From Pseudomonas sp. Irchel 3A7 (lineage in GTDB: Bacteria > Pseudomonadota > Gammaproteobacteria > Pseudomonadales > Pseudomonadaceae), in assembly GCF_900187565.1 (NCBI RefSeq), contig NZ_FYED01000005.1, positions 248,001 to 312,000 of the forward strand: a stretch of 64,000 nt of DNA, in the 5' to 3' direction. The notes beneath the pieces are model-generated. The model was not told the DNA's origin. It searched no databases and saw only the letters and a program-made list of their open reading frames with translations. Of this stretch, positions 10,669 to 20,457 are shown piece by piece. The number at the start of each line of letters is the position of its first letter. The stretch's first letter is position 1. Made by a program: the position numbers and the translations under genes.

Positions 10669-12222
10669 TCAGGTGATCGGCGCCGGATTGAACAAGGTGA
10701 TGTCATTGTGCAGCTTGTGTCGCTCCGCCCAGGTCTGCTTCTTGCCGCTGGCCACGTCCAGGTAGTAGTGGAACAACTCCCAGCCGAGGTCTTCGATTGA
10801 AGCGCGCCCGGTAGCGATGCGCCCGGCGTCGATATCGATCAGGTCCGGCCAGCGTTGCGCCAGTTCGGTCCGGGTCGACACTTTCACCACCGGCGCCATG
10901 GCCAGCCCGTAAGGCGTGCCGCGACCGGTGGTGAACACGTGCAGGTTCATCCCTGCCGCCAACTGCAACGTCCCGCAGACAAAGTCGCTGGCCGGGGTCG
11001 CGCAGAAGATCAGGCCTTTTTCCTTGAACCGCTCGCCAGGGCCGAGCACGCCGCTGATCGCGCTACTGCCGGACTTGACGATCGAGCCCAGAGACTTCTC
11101 GACAATGTTCGACAAACCGCCCTTCTTGTTGCCTGGCGTGGTGTTGGCACTGCGGTCCGCTTCGCCCTTGGCCAGGTAACGGTCGTACCAGTCCATTTCC
11201 CGCACCAGCTCCTGCGCCACTTCTTTGGTTTGCGCGCGGGAGGTCAGCAGGTAGATCGCGTCGCGCACTTCGGTCACTTCGGAGAACATCACCGTCGCAC
11301 CGGCGCGCAGCAACAAGTCAGAGGCATAGCCCAAGGCCGGGTTGGCGGTGATTCCGGAAAACGCATCGCTGCCACCGCACTGCATGCCCAGGATCAGCTC
11401 GGACGCCGGCACGGTTTCCCGACGGCGTTGATCGAGCTTCTTCAGACGCACTTCAGCCAGCTCCATGATCTGCTCGATCATCTCGGTAAAACCGTGACTG
11501 GAATCCTGCAAGCGATACAACCATGGCTCGCTCAGATCCACCGAGCTGTCGTCCTCGTGCATCACCTGCCCGGCCTGCAATTTTTCGCAGCCCAGGCTGA
11601 TCACCAACGCCTCGCCACCCAGGTTCGGGTTGCGCGCCAGATTGCGCACGGTGCGAATCGGGATGTACGCGTCGGTGGCGGTGATCGCCACGCCACAGCC
11701 GTAACTGTGGGTCAACGCCACCACGTCGTCGACGTGCGGGTACTTGGGCAACAGCTCGTCCTTGATGCGCTTGACCGCGTGATCCAGCACGCCGGTCACG
11801 CATTGCACCGTGGTGGTAATACCAAGAATGTTGCGCGTGCCGACGGTGCCGTCGGCGTTGCGATAACCTTCGAAAGTGAAGCCTTCCAGCGGTGCTTGCG
11901 CGGCCGGCACCTCGGTGGACAGCGGCAGGCTGTCCAACGGTGGCGCGGTCGGCATGCGCAGTTGATCTTCCTTGACCCAGCTGCCGCGTGGAATCGGCTG
12001 CAACGCATAGCCAATGGTCTGGCCGTAACGAATCACCTGCCCACCCTCGGGAATGTCTTCCAGGGTGACCTTGTGACTCTGCGGCACGAAGTCCACGGTG
12101 ACCAGCCCATCAGCGAACGCGGTACCGGCCGGTACGCCCTGGTCGTTGACCACGATCACTACGTTGTCCCGCTCGTGCAGGCGGATGTAGCGCGGCGAGT
12201 CGGAATGTTCAATCAACTGCAT
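10669..12222 (-). CDS. garD: Galactarate dehydratase (UxaA/altronate dehydratase family)
   Basis: A 517-residue enzyme. Residues 1-100 form a SAF-type domain, followed by the UxaA catalytic region ([57 protein letters not shown]). The Cys and His residues in those motifs are iron ligands in the family. GarD dehydrates meso-galactarate to 5-keto-4-deoxy-glucarate. It is the last gene of the operon with the transporter, semialdehyde dehydrogenase and kdgD, which together take galactarate to 2-oxoglutarate. Altronate dehydratase is the alternative reading, but length and neighbours favour GarD. Confidence 0.87.
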   Translation of the reverse strand: MQLIEHSDSPRYIRLHERDNVVIVVNDQGVPAGTAFADGLVTVDFVPQSHKVTLEDIPEGGQVIRYGQTIGYALQPIPRGSWVKEDQLRMPTAPPLDSLPLSTEVPAAQAPLEGFTFEGYRNADGTVGTRNILGITTTVQCVTGVLDHAVKRIKDELLPKYPHVDDVVALTHSYGCGVAITATDAYIPIRTVRNLARNPNLGGEALVISLGCEKLQAGQVMHEDDSSVDLSEPWLYRLQDSSHGFTEMIEQIMELAEVRLKKLDQRRRETVPASELILGMQCGGSDAFSGITANPALGYASDLLLRAGATVMFSEVTEVRDAIYLLTSRAQTKEVAQELVREMDWYDRYLAKGEADRSANTTPGNKKGGLSNIVEKSLGSIVKSGSSAISGVLGPGERFKEKGLIFCATPASDFVCGTLQLAAGMNLHVFTTGRGTPYGLAMAPVVKVSTRTELAQRWPDLIDIDAGRIATGRASIEDLGWELFHYYLDVASGKKQTWAERHKLHNDITLFNPAPIT

Positions 12223-12233
12223 GACGCCGCTCC

Positions 12234-13598
12234 TCAGGAATGCGCTTGAGACAATTTGTTGTGGGTTTCAGGGCCGCTGACCGGTGGCTCCTTGAGCACC
12301 ACGCGCTTGATCGGACCTACGATGACCAGATAGCTGAACACCGCGACCAGTGCGTTGCAACCAACGAACACCAGTGCCCATTTGAACGAGCCGGTGGAGC
12401 TGATGATGTAGCCGATGACGATCGGCGTGGTGATCGACGCCAGGTTGCCGAAGGTGTTGAACAGGCCACCGCTCAGACCGGCGATCTGTTTTGGCGAGGT
12501 GTCGGAGACCACAGCCCAACCCAGTGCGCCCACGCCTTTGCCGAAGAACGCCAGGGCCATGAAGCCAACGACCATCCATTCGACGTCCACATAGTTGCAA
12601 GCCACGATGCTGCTCGAAACCAGCAGGCCGGCAATGATCGGCGCCTTGCGGGCGAAGGTCAGGGAATGGCCCTTGCGCAGCAGGTAATCGGAAATCACCC
12701 CGCCGAGCACCCCACCGATAAAGCCGCAGATCGCCGGCAACGAGGCAATGAAACCGGCCTTGAGGATGGTCATGCCACGCTCTTGCACCAGGTACACCGG
12801 GAACCAGGTCAGGAAGAAGTAAGTGATGCCGTTGATGCAGTACTGGCCCAGATACACGCCCAGCATCATGCGGTTGGTCAGCAACTGGCGGATGTAGTCC
12901 CACTTCGGACCGTCGGATTTTTTGCCCTTGGCCTGGTCCATGTCGACCATGCCGCCGTTATCGGCGATGTGCTTGAACTCGGCGTCATTGATCAACGGGT
13001 GTTCGCGCGGACCGTAGATCACCTTCAGCCAGATCAGCGAGAAGACGATGCCGAGGATACCCATGACGATGAACACGTGCTTCCAGCCGAAGGCATAGAC
13101 GATCCAGCCCATCAGCGGTGCGAACAACACAGTGGCGAAGTATTGCGCCGAGTTGAAGATCGCCGAGGCGGTGCCGCGTTCAGCGGTAGGAAACCAGGCT
13201 GCGACAATGCGGGCGTTGCCGGGGAAGGACGGCGCTTCGGCCAGGCCCACCAGGAAGCGCAGCATGAACAGCGCCACCACTGCCGTGGACATGCCGAACT
13301 CACCGACAAAGCCTTGCAGCACGGTGAACAGCGACCAGGTGAAAATGCTCAGTGCATAGATTTTCTTCGAACCGAAACGGTCCAGCAACCAGCCGCCGGG
13401 AATTTGCCCGGCCACGTAGGCCCAACCGAATGCAGAGAAGATATAGCCGAGGGTGACCGCGTCAATGCCGAGGTCTTTTTGCAGGCTGGAGCCGGCGATT
13501 GCGATGGTAGCCCGGTCGGCGTAGTTGATCGTGGTCACCAGAAACAGCATGAGCAGGATCAAATAGCGGACGTGAGTCGGCTTCTGGGTCGATTGCAT
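12234..13598 (-). CDS. MFS sugar-acid transporter (GudP/GarP-like)
   Basis: About 454 residues with twelve predicted membrane segments, of the anion:cation symporter type. [16 protein letters not shown] and [21 protein letters not shown] are typical of D-glucarate/D-galactarate transporters. I chose the ATG at 13598 ([12 protein letters not shown]), which follows GGGAG, over a TTG six codons upstream. It lies 11 bases before garD in the same operon. It should import glucarate and/or galactarate with protons. Confidence 0.88.
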   Translation of the reverse strand: MQSTQKPTHVRYLILLMLFLVTTINYADRATIAIAGSSLQKDLGIDAVTLGYIFSAFGWAYVAGQIPGGWLLDRFGSKKIYALSIFTWSLFTVLQGFVGEFGMSTAVVALFMLRFLVGLAEAPSFPGNARIVAAWFPTAERGTASAIFNSAQYFATVLFAPLMGWIVYAFGWKHVFIVMGILGIVFSLIWLKVIYGPREHPLINDAEFKHIADNGGMVDMDQAKGKKSDGPKWDYIRQLLTNRMMLGVYLGQYCINGITYFFLTWFPVYLVQERGMTILKAGFIASLPAICGFIGGVLGGVISDYLLRKGHSLTFARKAPIIAGLLVSSSIVACNYVDVEWMVVGFMALAFFGKGVGALGWAVVSDTSPKQIAGLSGGLFNTFGNLASITTPIVIGYIISSTGSFKWALVFVGCNALVAVFSYLVIVGPIKRVVLKEPPVSGPETHNKLSQAHS

Positions 13599-13671
13599 GC
13601 AGATGTACTCCCACAAATTATTTTTATGCGCGGGTGAATCTTTGTTCGCTCCTACAGGGTGTTGCGGTGGA

Positions 13672-15111
13672 TCAGGAGCCGATGTAGCTGGTCTTCACGA
13701 CCGTGTAGAACTCTTGCGCATAGCGGCCTTGCTCACGTGATCCATAGGATGAACCTTTACGCCCACCGAACGGAACGTGGTAATCCACGCCGGCGGTCGG
13801 CAGGTTGACCATCACCATCCCGGCCTGGGAGTGGCGCTTGAAGTGGTTGGCGTACTTCAGCGACGTCGTGGCGATGCCCGCCGACAGACCGAACTCCGTG
13901 TCGTTGGCCATGGCCAGCGCAGCGTCGTAATCGGCCACGCGGACGATGTTGGCCACCGGACCGAAGATCTCTTCGCGGCTGATACGCATCGACGCTTCAC
14001 TGTCGGCAAACAGGGTCGGCGCGAGGAAGTAACCTTCGGTGTCGCAAGTCACCAGACCACCGCCACTGACCAGGCGCGCGCCTTCGGACTGGCCGATGTC
14101 GATGTACTTCATGTCCTGTTCAAGCTGCGCCTGGGAAACCACCGGACCGATGTCGGTGCCTGCCTTCAACGCGTGGCCGACCTTGATCGACTTCATGCGC
14201 TCGGCCATGGCTTCGACGAACTTGTCGTGAATCCCGGCGGTGACGATCAGGCGGCTGGAGGCCGTGCAACGCTGGCCGGTGGAGTAGAACGCACTCTGCA
14301 CGGACAGCTCGACCGCTTGTTTGAGGTCGGCGTCGTCAAGAATGATCTGCGGGTTCTTGCCGCCCATTTCCAGCTGGACTTTTGCCTGACGCGATACGCA
14401 GCTGACAGCGATCTGACGACCGACACCCACCGAGCCGGTGAAGCTGATGCCGTCGACTTTCGGGCTGTTGACCAGCGCTTCGCCCACTACGCGACCGCTG
14501 CCCATCACCAGGTTGAACACACCGGCCGGGAAGCCTGCGCGGGAGATGATTTCCGCCAGCGCCCAGGCGCAACCTGGCACCAGGTCCGCAGGTTTGAGCA
14601 CCACGCAGTTGCCGTAGGCCAGGGCCGGGGCGATTTTCCACGACGGGATGGCGATCGGGAAGTTCCACGGCGTGATCAAGCCGACCACGCCCAGGGCTTC
14701 GCGAGTGACTTCAACGTTGACGCCCGGACGCACCGAAGGCACATAGTCGCCGGACAGGCGCAGGCATTCACCGGCGAAGAACTTGAAGATGTTGCCGGCG
14801 CGGGTCACTTCGCCGATGGCTTCAGGCAGGGTCTTGCCCTCTTCCCGGGCCAGCAGGGTGCCGAGCTCTTCGCGACGAGCAAGGATTTCGGTGCCGACTT
14901 TATCCAGGGAATCGTGACGCGCCTGAATACCGGACGTGGACCACGCCGGGAACGCAGCACGGGCGGCGTCGATGGCGGCGTTGACCTGGGCCAGGTCAGC
15001 CTTGGCGTAGTCGCCGATGTTGTCGCTCAATTCGGACGGGTTGATGTTGGCCGAATAATCGGCACCGGCGACCCATTCACCGTTGATGTAGTTGTCGTAG
15101 CGCTTTGTCAC
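13672..15111 (-). CDS. 2-oxoglutarate semialdehyde (2,5-dioxovalerate) dehydrogenase
   Basis: An aldehyde dehydrogenase of about 479 residues. Visible are [30 protein letters not shown], the catalytic Glu in [10 protein letters not shown] and the catalytic Cys in [10 protein letters not shown]. The GTG at 15111 ([14 protein letters not shown]) follows GAGGG and matches the family N-terminus better than an ATG eleven codons upstream. Context gives the substrate: KdgD makes 2-oxoglutarate semialdehyde and this enzyme oxidises it with NAD(P)+ to 2-oxoglutarate. Confidence 0.88.
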   Translation of the reverse strand: MTKRYDNYINGEWVAGADYSANINPSELSDNIGDYAKADLAQVNAAIDAARAAFPAWSTSGIQARHDSLDKVGTEILARREELGTLLAREEGKTLPEAIGEVTRAGNIFKFFAGECLRLSGDYVPSVRPGVNVEVTREALGVVGLITPWNFPIAIPSWKIAPALAYGNCVVLKPADLVPGCAWALAEIISRAGFPAGVFNLVMGSGRVVGEALVNSPKVDGISFTGSVGVGRQIAVSCVSRQAKVQLEMGGKNPQIILDDADLKQAVELSVQSAFYSTGQRCTASSRLIVTAGIHDKFVEAMAERMKSIKVGHALKAGTDIGPVVSQAQLEQDMKYIDIGQSEGARLVSGGGLVTCDTEGYFLAPTLFADSEASMRISREEIFGPVANIVRVADYDAALAMANDTEFGLSAGIATTSLKYANHFKRHSQAGMVMVNLPTAGVDYHVPFGGRKGSSYGSREQGRYAQEFYTVVKTSYIGS

Positions 15112-15185
15112 TGGACGGCCCTCGATACGAAAAGCTTCACGCAAAAGGCCGCTGAATACTCAGCGGCCTCGTTTAATCGGTTGTG

Positions 15186-16097
15186 TTACTGCGCACCTTG
15201 CTTGTCGATCAGCGCGGCGAGCATTTCATACTCTTCGCCGGTCAGGTCGGTCAGCGGTGCACGCACAGGACCTGCGTCATAGCCGGCAATTTTTGCCCCG
15301 GCCTTGACGATGCTCACGGCGTAACCGGCCTTGCGGTTACGGATGTCCAGGTACGGCAGGAAGAAGTCGTCGATGATCTTGCCGACGGTGGCGTGATCTT
15401 CGCGGGCAATGGCGTGGTAGAAGTCCATCGCGGTTTTCGGGATGAAGTTGAACACCGCCGAGGAGTAGACCGGCACGCCCAGCGCCTTGTAAGCCGCGGC
15501 GTAGACTTCAGCGGTCGGCAAACCACCCAGGTAGCTGAAGCGATCACCGAGGCGGCGACGGATCGACACCATCAACTCGATATCGCCCAGGCCATCCTTG
15601 TAGCCGATCAGGTTCGGGCAGCGCTCGGCCAGACGTTCCAGCAACGGTGCGGTCAGGCGGCAGACGTTACGGTTGTAAACCACGACGCCGATGTTGACCG
15701 ATTTGCACACAGCTTCAACATGGGCGGCCACGCCATCCTGGCTGGCTTCGGTCAGGTAGTGCGGCAGCAGCAACAGACCTTTGGCGCCCAGGCGCTCGGC
15801 TTCCTGAGCGTACTCGATGGCCTGACGGGTCGAACCACCGACACCGGCCAGAATCGGCACGCTGGTAGCGCAAGTGTCGACGGCAGTCTTGATGATTTCC
15901 GAGTATTCACTGGCCGCCAGGGAGAAGAACTCACCGGTGCCGCCCGCGGCGAAAAGAGCCGAGGCGCCGTAGGGGGCCAGCCATTCCAGACGCTTGATGT
16001 AGCCAGCGCGGTTGAAATCGCCCTGGGCATTGAAATCGGTGACCGGGAAAGACAGCAGACCGGAAGAAAGGATGGACTTCAGTTCTTGTGGATTCAT
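15186..16097 (-). CDS. kdgD: 5-dehydro-4-deoxyglucarate dehydratase
   Basis: A 303-residue TIM-barrel of the dihydrodipicolinate synthase family, beginning [20 protein letters not shown]. The Schiff-base lysine is in [15 protein letters not shown], and the tyrosine in [10 protein letters not shown] is the usual partner. It dehydrates and decarboxylates 5-keto-4-deoxyglucarate to 2-oxoglutarate semialdehyde. It is the promoter-proximal gene of the operon, with an operator-like palindrome about 57 bases upstream of the start codon. Confidence 0.93.
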   Translation of the reverse strand: MNPQELKSILSSGLLSFPVTDFNAQGDFNRAGYIKRLEWLAPYGASALFAAGGTGEFFSLAASEYSEIIKTAVDTCATSVPILAGVGGSTRQAIEYAQEAERLGAKGLLLLPHYLTEASQDGVAAHVEAVCKSVNIGVVVYNRNVCRLTAPLLERLAERCPNLIGYKDGLGDIELMVSIRRRLGDRFSYLGGLPTAEVYAAAYKALGVPVYSSAVFNFIPKTAMDFYHAIAREDHATVGKIIDDFFLPYLDIRNRKAGYAVSIVKAGAKIAGYDAGPVRAPLTDLTGEEYEMLAALIDKQGAQ

Positions 16098-16153
16098 TAT
16101 TCGAACACCCTGAGTTGCGACGTTGTGTGAGAAGACCGTTCAGCTCTGCGCTG

Positions 16154-16177
16154 AAGTTGTAGGTCATCGTACAACTT
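16154..16177. promoter_or_regulatory. Operator-like palindrome upstream of kdgD
   Basis: Perfect 8-bp arms AAGTTGTA and TACAACTT separated by 8 bases. A further TACAAC lies downstream at about 16182. The size and TTGTA/TACAA character fit FadR-type GntR regulators, and the divergently sited GntR gene at 17131 has a matching half (GTTGTACGAT) at its own promoter. Confidence 0.68.
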
Positions 16178-16382
16178 AAAATACAACCGTCAACTGCATT
16201 TCATCGTCGAAGGGGCAAATTGTTGGACAAGGCGGGTTAAGAGCCTTGTTTCATAGGCTCTCGGTGCAAGAAATTTGTATCAAGTGGTTTTACCCACAAG
16301 CTTGCTGGAGATACGTTGTCGGAAGATTGAGTCTGGTAACCCGGGAATGACTGAAAATTTGTGGCGTGGCTTGCGGCCCTTT

Positions 16383-16472
16383 CGCGAGCAGGCTCGCTCC
16401 CACAATGGATCATCGGCGAACACAACAGTGCGAACCACCACGACCAACTGTGGGAGCGAGCCTGCTCGCGAA
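16383..16472. repeat. Inverted REP pair
   Basis: Opposed units at 16383-16403 and 16449-16472. With the operator, these account for most of the 487 bases between kdgD and the next gene (16098-16584). I see nothing else in that stretch. Confidence 0.9.
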
Positions 16473-16584
16473 GAGTGCCTGACAGGCAATGGATCACTCC
16501 AGCCAACGTCTTTTAGAGGGAAGTGCCGCTTGTCGGGCCGGCTTCTGCCTTACTCATCACGGCCTTATAGAAGGAGCTTTTGTC

Positions 16585-16974
16585 ATGGCCAATCCAGCGC
16601 CGATCTTGAATGTCCCAACCACCGGCTCTCCTGCGCAAGCGAAATTAGATATCTCCACCTTCAGTGGGCCGCTGTTGCTCACCCTCTCAGATAACGCAAC
16701 GCTCCCTCCGGAAGGAAGGGTGTACGCAATCCTGGGTGATCCGGAAAATCCCGAATTGACCGGTGACGAGGCCCGCGCAGGCAGCTATGTACAGCCACCG
16801 CCGCCAGCAGAACCGGATGAGGGCGAATTTAGACAAGACAAGAACCTGACGGTCGAGATTTCCAAAGCACAACTGCAAAAGTTTGCTGGCCGAACAGTAG
16901 AGTTGCGCTACCAGGGAATGGGAGAGTCTGGCCTGGCCTATGACTCGGACCCTGTTTTACTGACGATCAAGTGA
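16585..16974 (+). CDS. Conserved hypothetical protein, 129 residues
   Basis: Starts at the ATG at 16585 (MANPAPILNVPTTGSPAQAK), eight bases after AGAAGGAG. Earlier in-frame codons back to 16489 lack a ribosome site. No signal peptide is visible. The middle contains a PPPPAEPDEGEF linker between two short beta-rich segments (GPLLLTLSDN and KNLTVEISKAQL). I do not recognise the family. The 5' leader (CCTTATAGAAGGAGCTT) resembles that of the next small ORF, suggesting local duplication. Confidence 0.7.
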   Translation: MANPAPILNVPTTGSPAQAKLDISTFSGPLLLTLSDNATLPPEGRVYAILGDPENPELTGDEARAGSYVQPPPPAEPDEGEFRQDKNLTVEISKAQLQKFAGRTVELRYQGMGESGLAYDSDPVLLTIK

Positions 16975-17056
16975 GCCACCACGTTATCGTGCACGGGGCC
17001 GGCCATCCAGCTCCGCATCACAGTCTGGTTACGACGCCTTATAGGGAGATTCAGTC

Positions 17057-17128
17057 ATGCCTTTACCACCCGCACCTAATCTTGACCCCAATGGCACGAG
17101 CTCCACGACTCAACAGGTCACCGCCTAG
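17057..17128 (+). CDS. Small ORF, 23 residues
   Basis: ATG at 17057 after AGGGAG encodes MPLPPAPNLDPNGTSS plus seven residues. The leader CCTTATAGGGAGATTCAGTC is close to that of the upstream gene, and both proteins open with a Pro-rich stretch. It may be a truncated paralogue of the 129-residue protein, or a genuine short peptide. It stops two bases before the end of the convergent GntR gene. Confidence 0.4.
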   Translation: MPLPPAPNLDPNGTSSTTQQVTA

Positions 17129-17130
17129 CC

Positions 17131-17880
17131 TCAGCCCCGCTGCGCCTCAGCCTCTTCATGGGCATGACGCAACCGCTCACGGCTGTTGGTCAGGTGCAGG
17201 CGCATCGCCGCGCGGGCGGCGTCGGAGTCCTGGCGGACGATGGCATCGTAGATTTCTTCGTGCTCGCGGCTCAGGCGATTCATGTAGTGCTGCTGATCGT
17301 CATGGGCCAGTCGCGCGGAGTTGAGGCGGGTGCGCGGGATGATGCTGGTACCCAGGTGGGTCATGATGTCAGTGAAATAGCGGTTGCCGGTGGCCAGCGC
17401 AATCTGCAGATGGAACTGGAAGTCCGAGGCCACGGCATCGCTGGCGTGGGAGACACTTTCATTCAACGCATCCAGCGCGGCACGCATCAACGCCAACTGC
17501 TCGGGGCTGCGACGCTGCGCGGCCAGACCGGCGGACTCCACTTCCAGGCTGATGCGCAGTTCCAGGATGGCCAGCACGTCACGCAAAGTGACCACGGTGG
17601 CCGGGTCGATGCGGAAACCGCTCGGGCTCGGCGTGTCGAGCACGAAGGTGCCGATGCCGTGACGGGTTTCCACCTGCCCCGCCGCCTGCAAACGGGAAAT
17701 CGCTTCGCGCACCACCGTGCGGCTGACGCCATGGGCATCCATGATCGCCGACTCGGTGGGCAACTTGTCGCCCCGCTTGAGGTGACCGTCGCGGATCTGC
17801 TCGGACAGCACCGTCACCAGTTCCTGAGCGAGGCTGCGGCGCTTGCGAGGGAGGCGTGGTGCGTCGTTCGGGTTTTCCAT
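17131..17880 (-). CDS. GntR/FadR-family transcriptional regulator
   Basis: About 249 residues. The N-terminal winged helix includes KRGDKLPTESAIMDAHGVSR and TVVREAISRLQAAGQVETRHG, and the C-terminal all-helical FCD domain carries the usual Asp/His ligand residues (SDFQFHLQIALATGNRYF). The start could be the ATG at 17880 (MENPNDAPRL) or the one at 17889, and I favour the shorter. Position next to the galactarate genes and the shared GTTGTACGAT sequence suggest it represses that operon until a sugar acid or catabolite binds. Confidence 0.86.
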   Translation of the reverse strand: MENPNDAPRLPRKRRSLAQELVTVLSEQIRDGHLKRGDKLPTESAIMDAHGVSRTVVREAISRLQAAGQVETRHGIGTFVLDTPSPSGFRIDPATVVTLRDVLAILELRISLEVESAGLAAQRRSPEQLALMRAALDALNESVSHASDAVASDFQFHLQIALATGNRYFTDIMTHLGTSIIPRTRLNSARLAHDDQQHYMNRLSREHEEIYDAIVRQDSDAARAAMRLHLTNSRERLRHAHEEAEAQRG

Positions 17881-17933
17881 GGTGAACATCTGTCTCGAAA
17901 AATTCGGCTGAAACCGCATCATAGCTCAACGCG

Positions 17934-17949
17934 GTTGTACGATCACCCC
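17934..17949. promoter_or_regulatory. Half-operator upstream of the GntR gene
   Basis: GGTTGTACGATCACCC shares GTTGTACGAT with one arm and spacer of the kdgD palindrome read on the minus strand, 54 bases before the regulator start. It suggests weak autoregulation. Only one arm is conserved. Confidence 0.4.
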
Positions 17950-17955
17950 ACCCTC

Positions 17956-18060
17956 CTGTAGGAGCGAGCTTGCTCGCGATGGACTTAAACGCGCCGCGTT
18001 GATTCAGCATATACGCCTTATCGTTAGCCTCCATCGCGAGCAAGCTCGCTCCTACAGTGG
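17956..18060. repeat. Inverted REP pair, TAGGAGCGAGCTTGC variant
   Basis: Opposed units at 17956-17983 and 18031-18060 between the GntR gene and the ABC transporter. The core is GCGAGCTTGCTCGC rather than GCGAGCCTGCTCGC. Confidence 0.9.
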
Positions 18061-18071
18061 GGCGGTGGGGT

Positions 18072-19799
18072 TTAGGCAGTCACGGCCTGGTCCACCAAAT
18101 GCCCATTCTCGATACGAACGTGCCGCGGATGGAAGCGTTTGAGGCTGCTGCGATGGCCGACGCTGACGATGCTCAGCCCCGGCAACTCATCGATCAGCGC
18201 CTGATACAGCGATGCTTCGTCTTCCTCATCCATCGCCGAGGTCGCTTCGTCCATGTACAACCACTGCGGCGCATACAGCAGGGCGCGGGCAAAGGCCAGG
18301 CGTTGCTGCTCACCGGGCGAGAGCATGCGCTGCCAGTGATTGGCTTCATCGAGACGCGCCACCAGATGCGGCAAACGGCAGGTTTCCAGGACGTGCGCAT
18401 AGCGCTCGTTCGTGTAGGTATCACCGGGCTGTGGATAACTCAGCGCCTCACGCAGGGAGCCGATCGGCAAATAGGGCTTCTGCGGCAGGAACAGGTAACG
18501 CGCGGCGGGCAGGCGAATGCTGCCGTGACCCGTCGGCCACAGATGCCCCATCGCCCGCAGCAGTGTCGACTTGCCGCTGCCGGAACGGCCGCTGAGCATC
18601 ACGCGCTCGCCCTCCCTCACGGTCATGTCCGCGCTCGTCAGCAAATGGCGACCGTCAGCCAGATCGAGACCAAGGTTGTGCACCTTCAACGCATCACCCT
18701 GATTCTGCACATCGATCGCCGGAGCACGCTCCTCGTTGTCGGTCATGGCCTGGCGGAAACTCAGCAGACGATCACAGGTGGCGCGCCATGAGGCGAGGTT
18801 CTGGTACGCGGTGATGAACCAGCTGAAACTGTCCTGAACGTTGCCGAATGCCGAGCCGATTTGCATCAGCTCGCCAAGTTCGATCTTGCCGGCGAGGTAA
18901 CGCGGCGCTGCCAACATAAAGGGGAAGATCACGGCGGCCTGCTCGTAACCGGAAGTGAAGAAGGTCAGACGCTTGGACACCTTCATGATGTCCCAGAAAT
19001 TGTGCCAGACCATGGAGAAACGATTGTTCAAACGGCGGTTCTCGTTTGGCTCGCCGTTGTATAACGCAATGCTTTCGGCATTCTCGCGAATCCGCACCAT
19101 GGAGAATCGCAGGTCCGCTTCGAAGCGTTGTTGCCGATTGTTCAAACCGATCAAACGGCGACCGATCAAGTGCGTCAACCAACTGCCCACTACCGCATAA
19201 AGCAGCACGCCCCAGAACATGTAGCCGGGAATGGTTATACCGAACAGCTCGATACTGCCTGAGACTCCCCAGAGGATGATCGAGAAGGACACGAGACTGA
19301 CGATATTGCGCAGCAGACCAATGCCCAGACTCAAGGTGTCCGAGGTGAAATTGTTGAGGTCTTCGGAGATCCGCTGGTCCGGGTTGTCGGTGTACCCGCC
19401 CTGCTCCAGCTGGTAGTAGTTCTTGTCCGCGAGCCAGCGGGCGAAATGTTTTTCCGTGAGCCATGCCCGCCAGCGGATCGTCAGCATCTGGGTCAGATAG
19501 AGCCGGTACACCGCGCCGACGATCGCCACCGCCGCAATCACGCAGAAATACAGAATCAGCCGCCAGAACGCCGCTTCGTCCTTCTGTTGCAGGGCGTTGT
19601 AGAAATCCTTGTACCAGGTGTTGAACCACACCGAGATACCGACGCTGATCAGCGACAGCGCAATCACCGCGATCAGCAGCGTCCAGGCCTTGACCTTCTC
19701 CTCACTGCGCCAGTAAGGCGTGATGATCGCCCAGACTTTGCGAAAAAACTGCCCGCGCACGGCATCGTTGACCGCGGAATATTCAGCGTTCTGATTCAT
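18072..19799 (-). CDS. SbmA/BacA-like ABC transporter (fused permease-ATPase)
   Basis: A 575-residue half-transporter. The N-terminal 350 residues are an SbmA/BacA-type membrane domain with about six helices. The ATPase shows Walker A GRSGSGKST (about residue 414), signature LSPGEQQRLAFARA and Walker B WLYMDEATSAMD. The architecture matches YddA and the ABCD-type vitamin/peptide transporters. The likely substrates are peptides or cobalamin-like compounds, but this cannot be settled here. Transcribed alone, with a REP pair downstream. Confidence 0.86.
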   Translation of the reverse strand: MNQNAEYSAVNDAVRGQFFRKVWAIITPYWRSEEKVKAWTLLIAVIALSLISVGISVWFNTWYKDFYNALQQKDEAAFWRLILYFCVIAAVAIVGAVYRLYLTQMLTIRWRAWLTEKHFARWLADKNYYQLEQGGYTDNPDQRISEDLNNFTSDTLSLGIGLLRNIVSLVSFSIILWGVSGSIELFGITIPGYMFWGVLLYAVVGSWLTHLIGRRLIGLNNRQQRFEADLRFSMVRIRENAESIALYNGEPNENRRLNNRFSMVWHNFWDIMKVSKRLTFFTSGYEQAAVIFPFMLAAPRYLAGKIELGELMQIGSAFGNVQDSFSWFITAYQNLASWRATCDRLLSFRQAMTDNEERAPAIDVQNQGDALKVHNLGLDLADGRHLLTSADMTVREGERVMLSGRSGSGKSTLLRAMGHLWPTGHGSIRLPAARYLFLPQKPYLPIGSLREALSYPQPGDTYTNERYAHVLETCRLPHLVARLDEANHWQRMLSPGEQQRLAFARALLYAPQWLYMDEATSAMDEEDEASLYQALIDELPGLSIVSVGHRSSLKRFHPRHVRIENGHLVDQAVTA

Positions 19800-19896
19800 G
19801 GAAAAGGCTCGATAAAGAAAAGTACAGGCACGAACCGATCATAGATGATCGGTCCGGTTTATCGCGAGGAGTGGCCCGCATTCGTTCAGCGCAGGT

Positions 19897-20457
19897 TCAG
19901 CGGCGAACGGGACGCTTCTGCAGTTTGCGCTGCAGTGTGCGGCGGTGCATGCCCAGGGCGCGGGCGGTGGCGGAAATGTTGCCTTCGTGTTCGGTCAACA
20001 CGCGCTGAATGTGTTCCCACTGCAGGCGGTCCACGGACATCGGGTTTTCCGGCACCAGGCTGTCAAGGTCGGCGTGTTCGGACAGCAGCGCAGCCAGTAC
20101 GTCGTCGGCGTCGGCCGGTTTGCACAGGTAGTTGCAGGCGCCGCGCTTGATCGCTTCAACGGCGGTGGCGATGCTCGAATAGCCGGTCAGGATCACCACG
20201 CGCATTTCCGGGTCCATTTCCAGCAGCTTGGGCAGTAGCACCAGGCCCGAATCGCCGTCCATTTTCAGGTCCAGCGCGGCGTAGTCCGGCAGATCGTTCT
20301 GGGCGATGGTCAGCCCTTCTTCAGCGGAACCGGCGGTGCTGACGCGAAAGCCGCGGCGGGCCATGGCACGGGCCATCACCCGGGTAAAGGTCGCGTCGTC
20401 GTCGACCAGCAGCAAATGCGGCAGCTCTTCGCCTTCAACCTGGATTTCGTCACTCAT
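19897..20457 (-). CDS. roxR: Redox response regulator RoxR (RegA/ActR family)
   Basis: A 186-residue regulator starting MSDEIQVEGEELPHLLLVDD. It has a receiver domain with the acidic pocket (VDDD) and phospho-Asp in ALDLKMDGDSG, a proline linker, and a Fis-type HTH at the C-terminus (HEGNISATARALGMHRRTLQ). RoxR/RegA regulators control respiratory and redox genes. The ATG at 20457 overlaps the end of roxS by 8 bases. The longer frame from 20517 lies inside roxS. Confidence 0.92.
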   Translation of the reverse strand: MSDEIQVEGEELPHLLLVDDDATFTRVMARAMARRGFRVSTAGSAEEGLTIAQNDLPDYAALDLKMDGDSGLVLLPKLLEMDPEMRVVILTGYSSIATAVEAIKRGACNYLCKPADADDVLAALLSEHADLDSLVPENPMSVDRLQWEHIQRVLTEHEGNISATARALGMHRRTLQRKLQKRPVRR

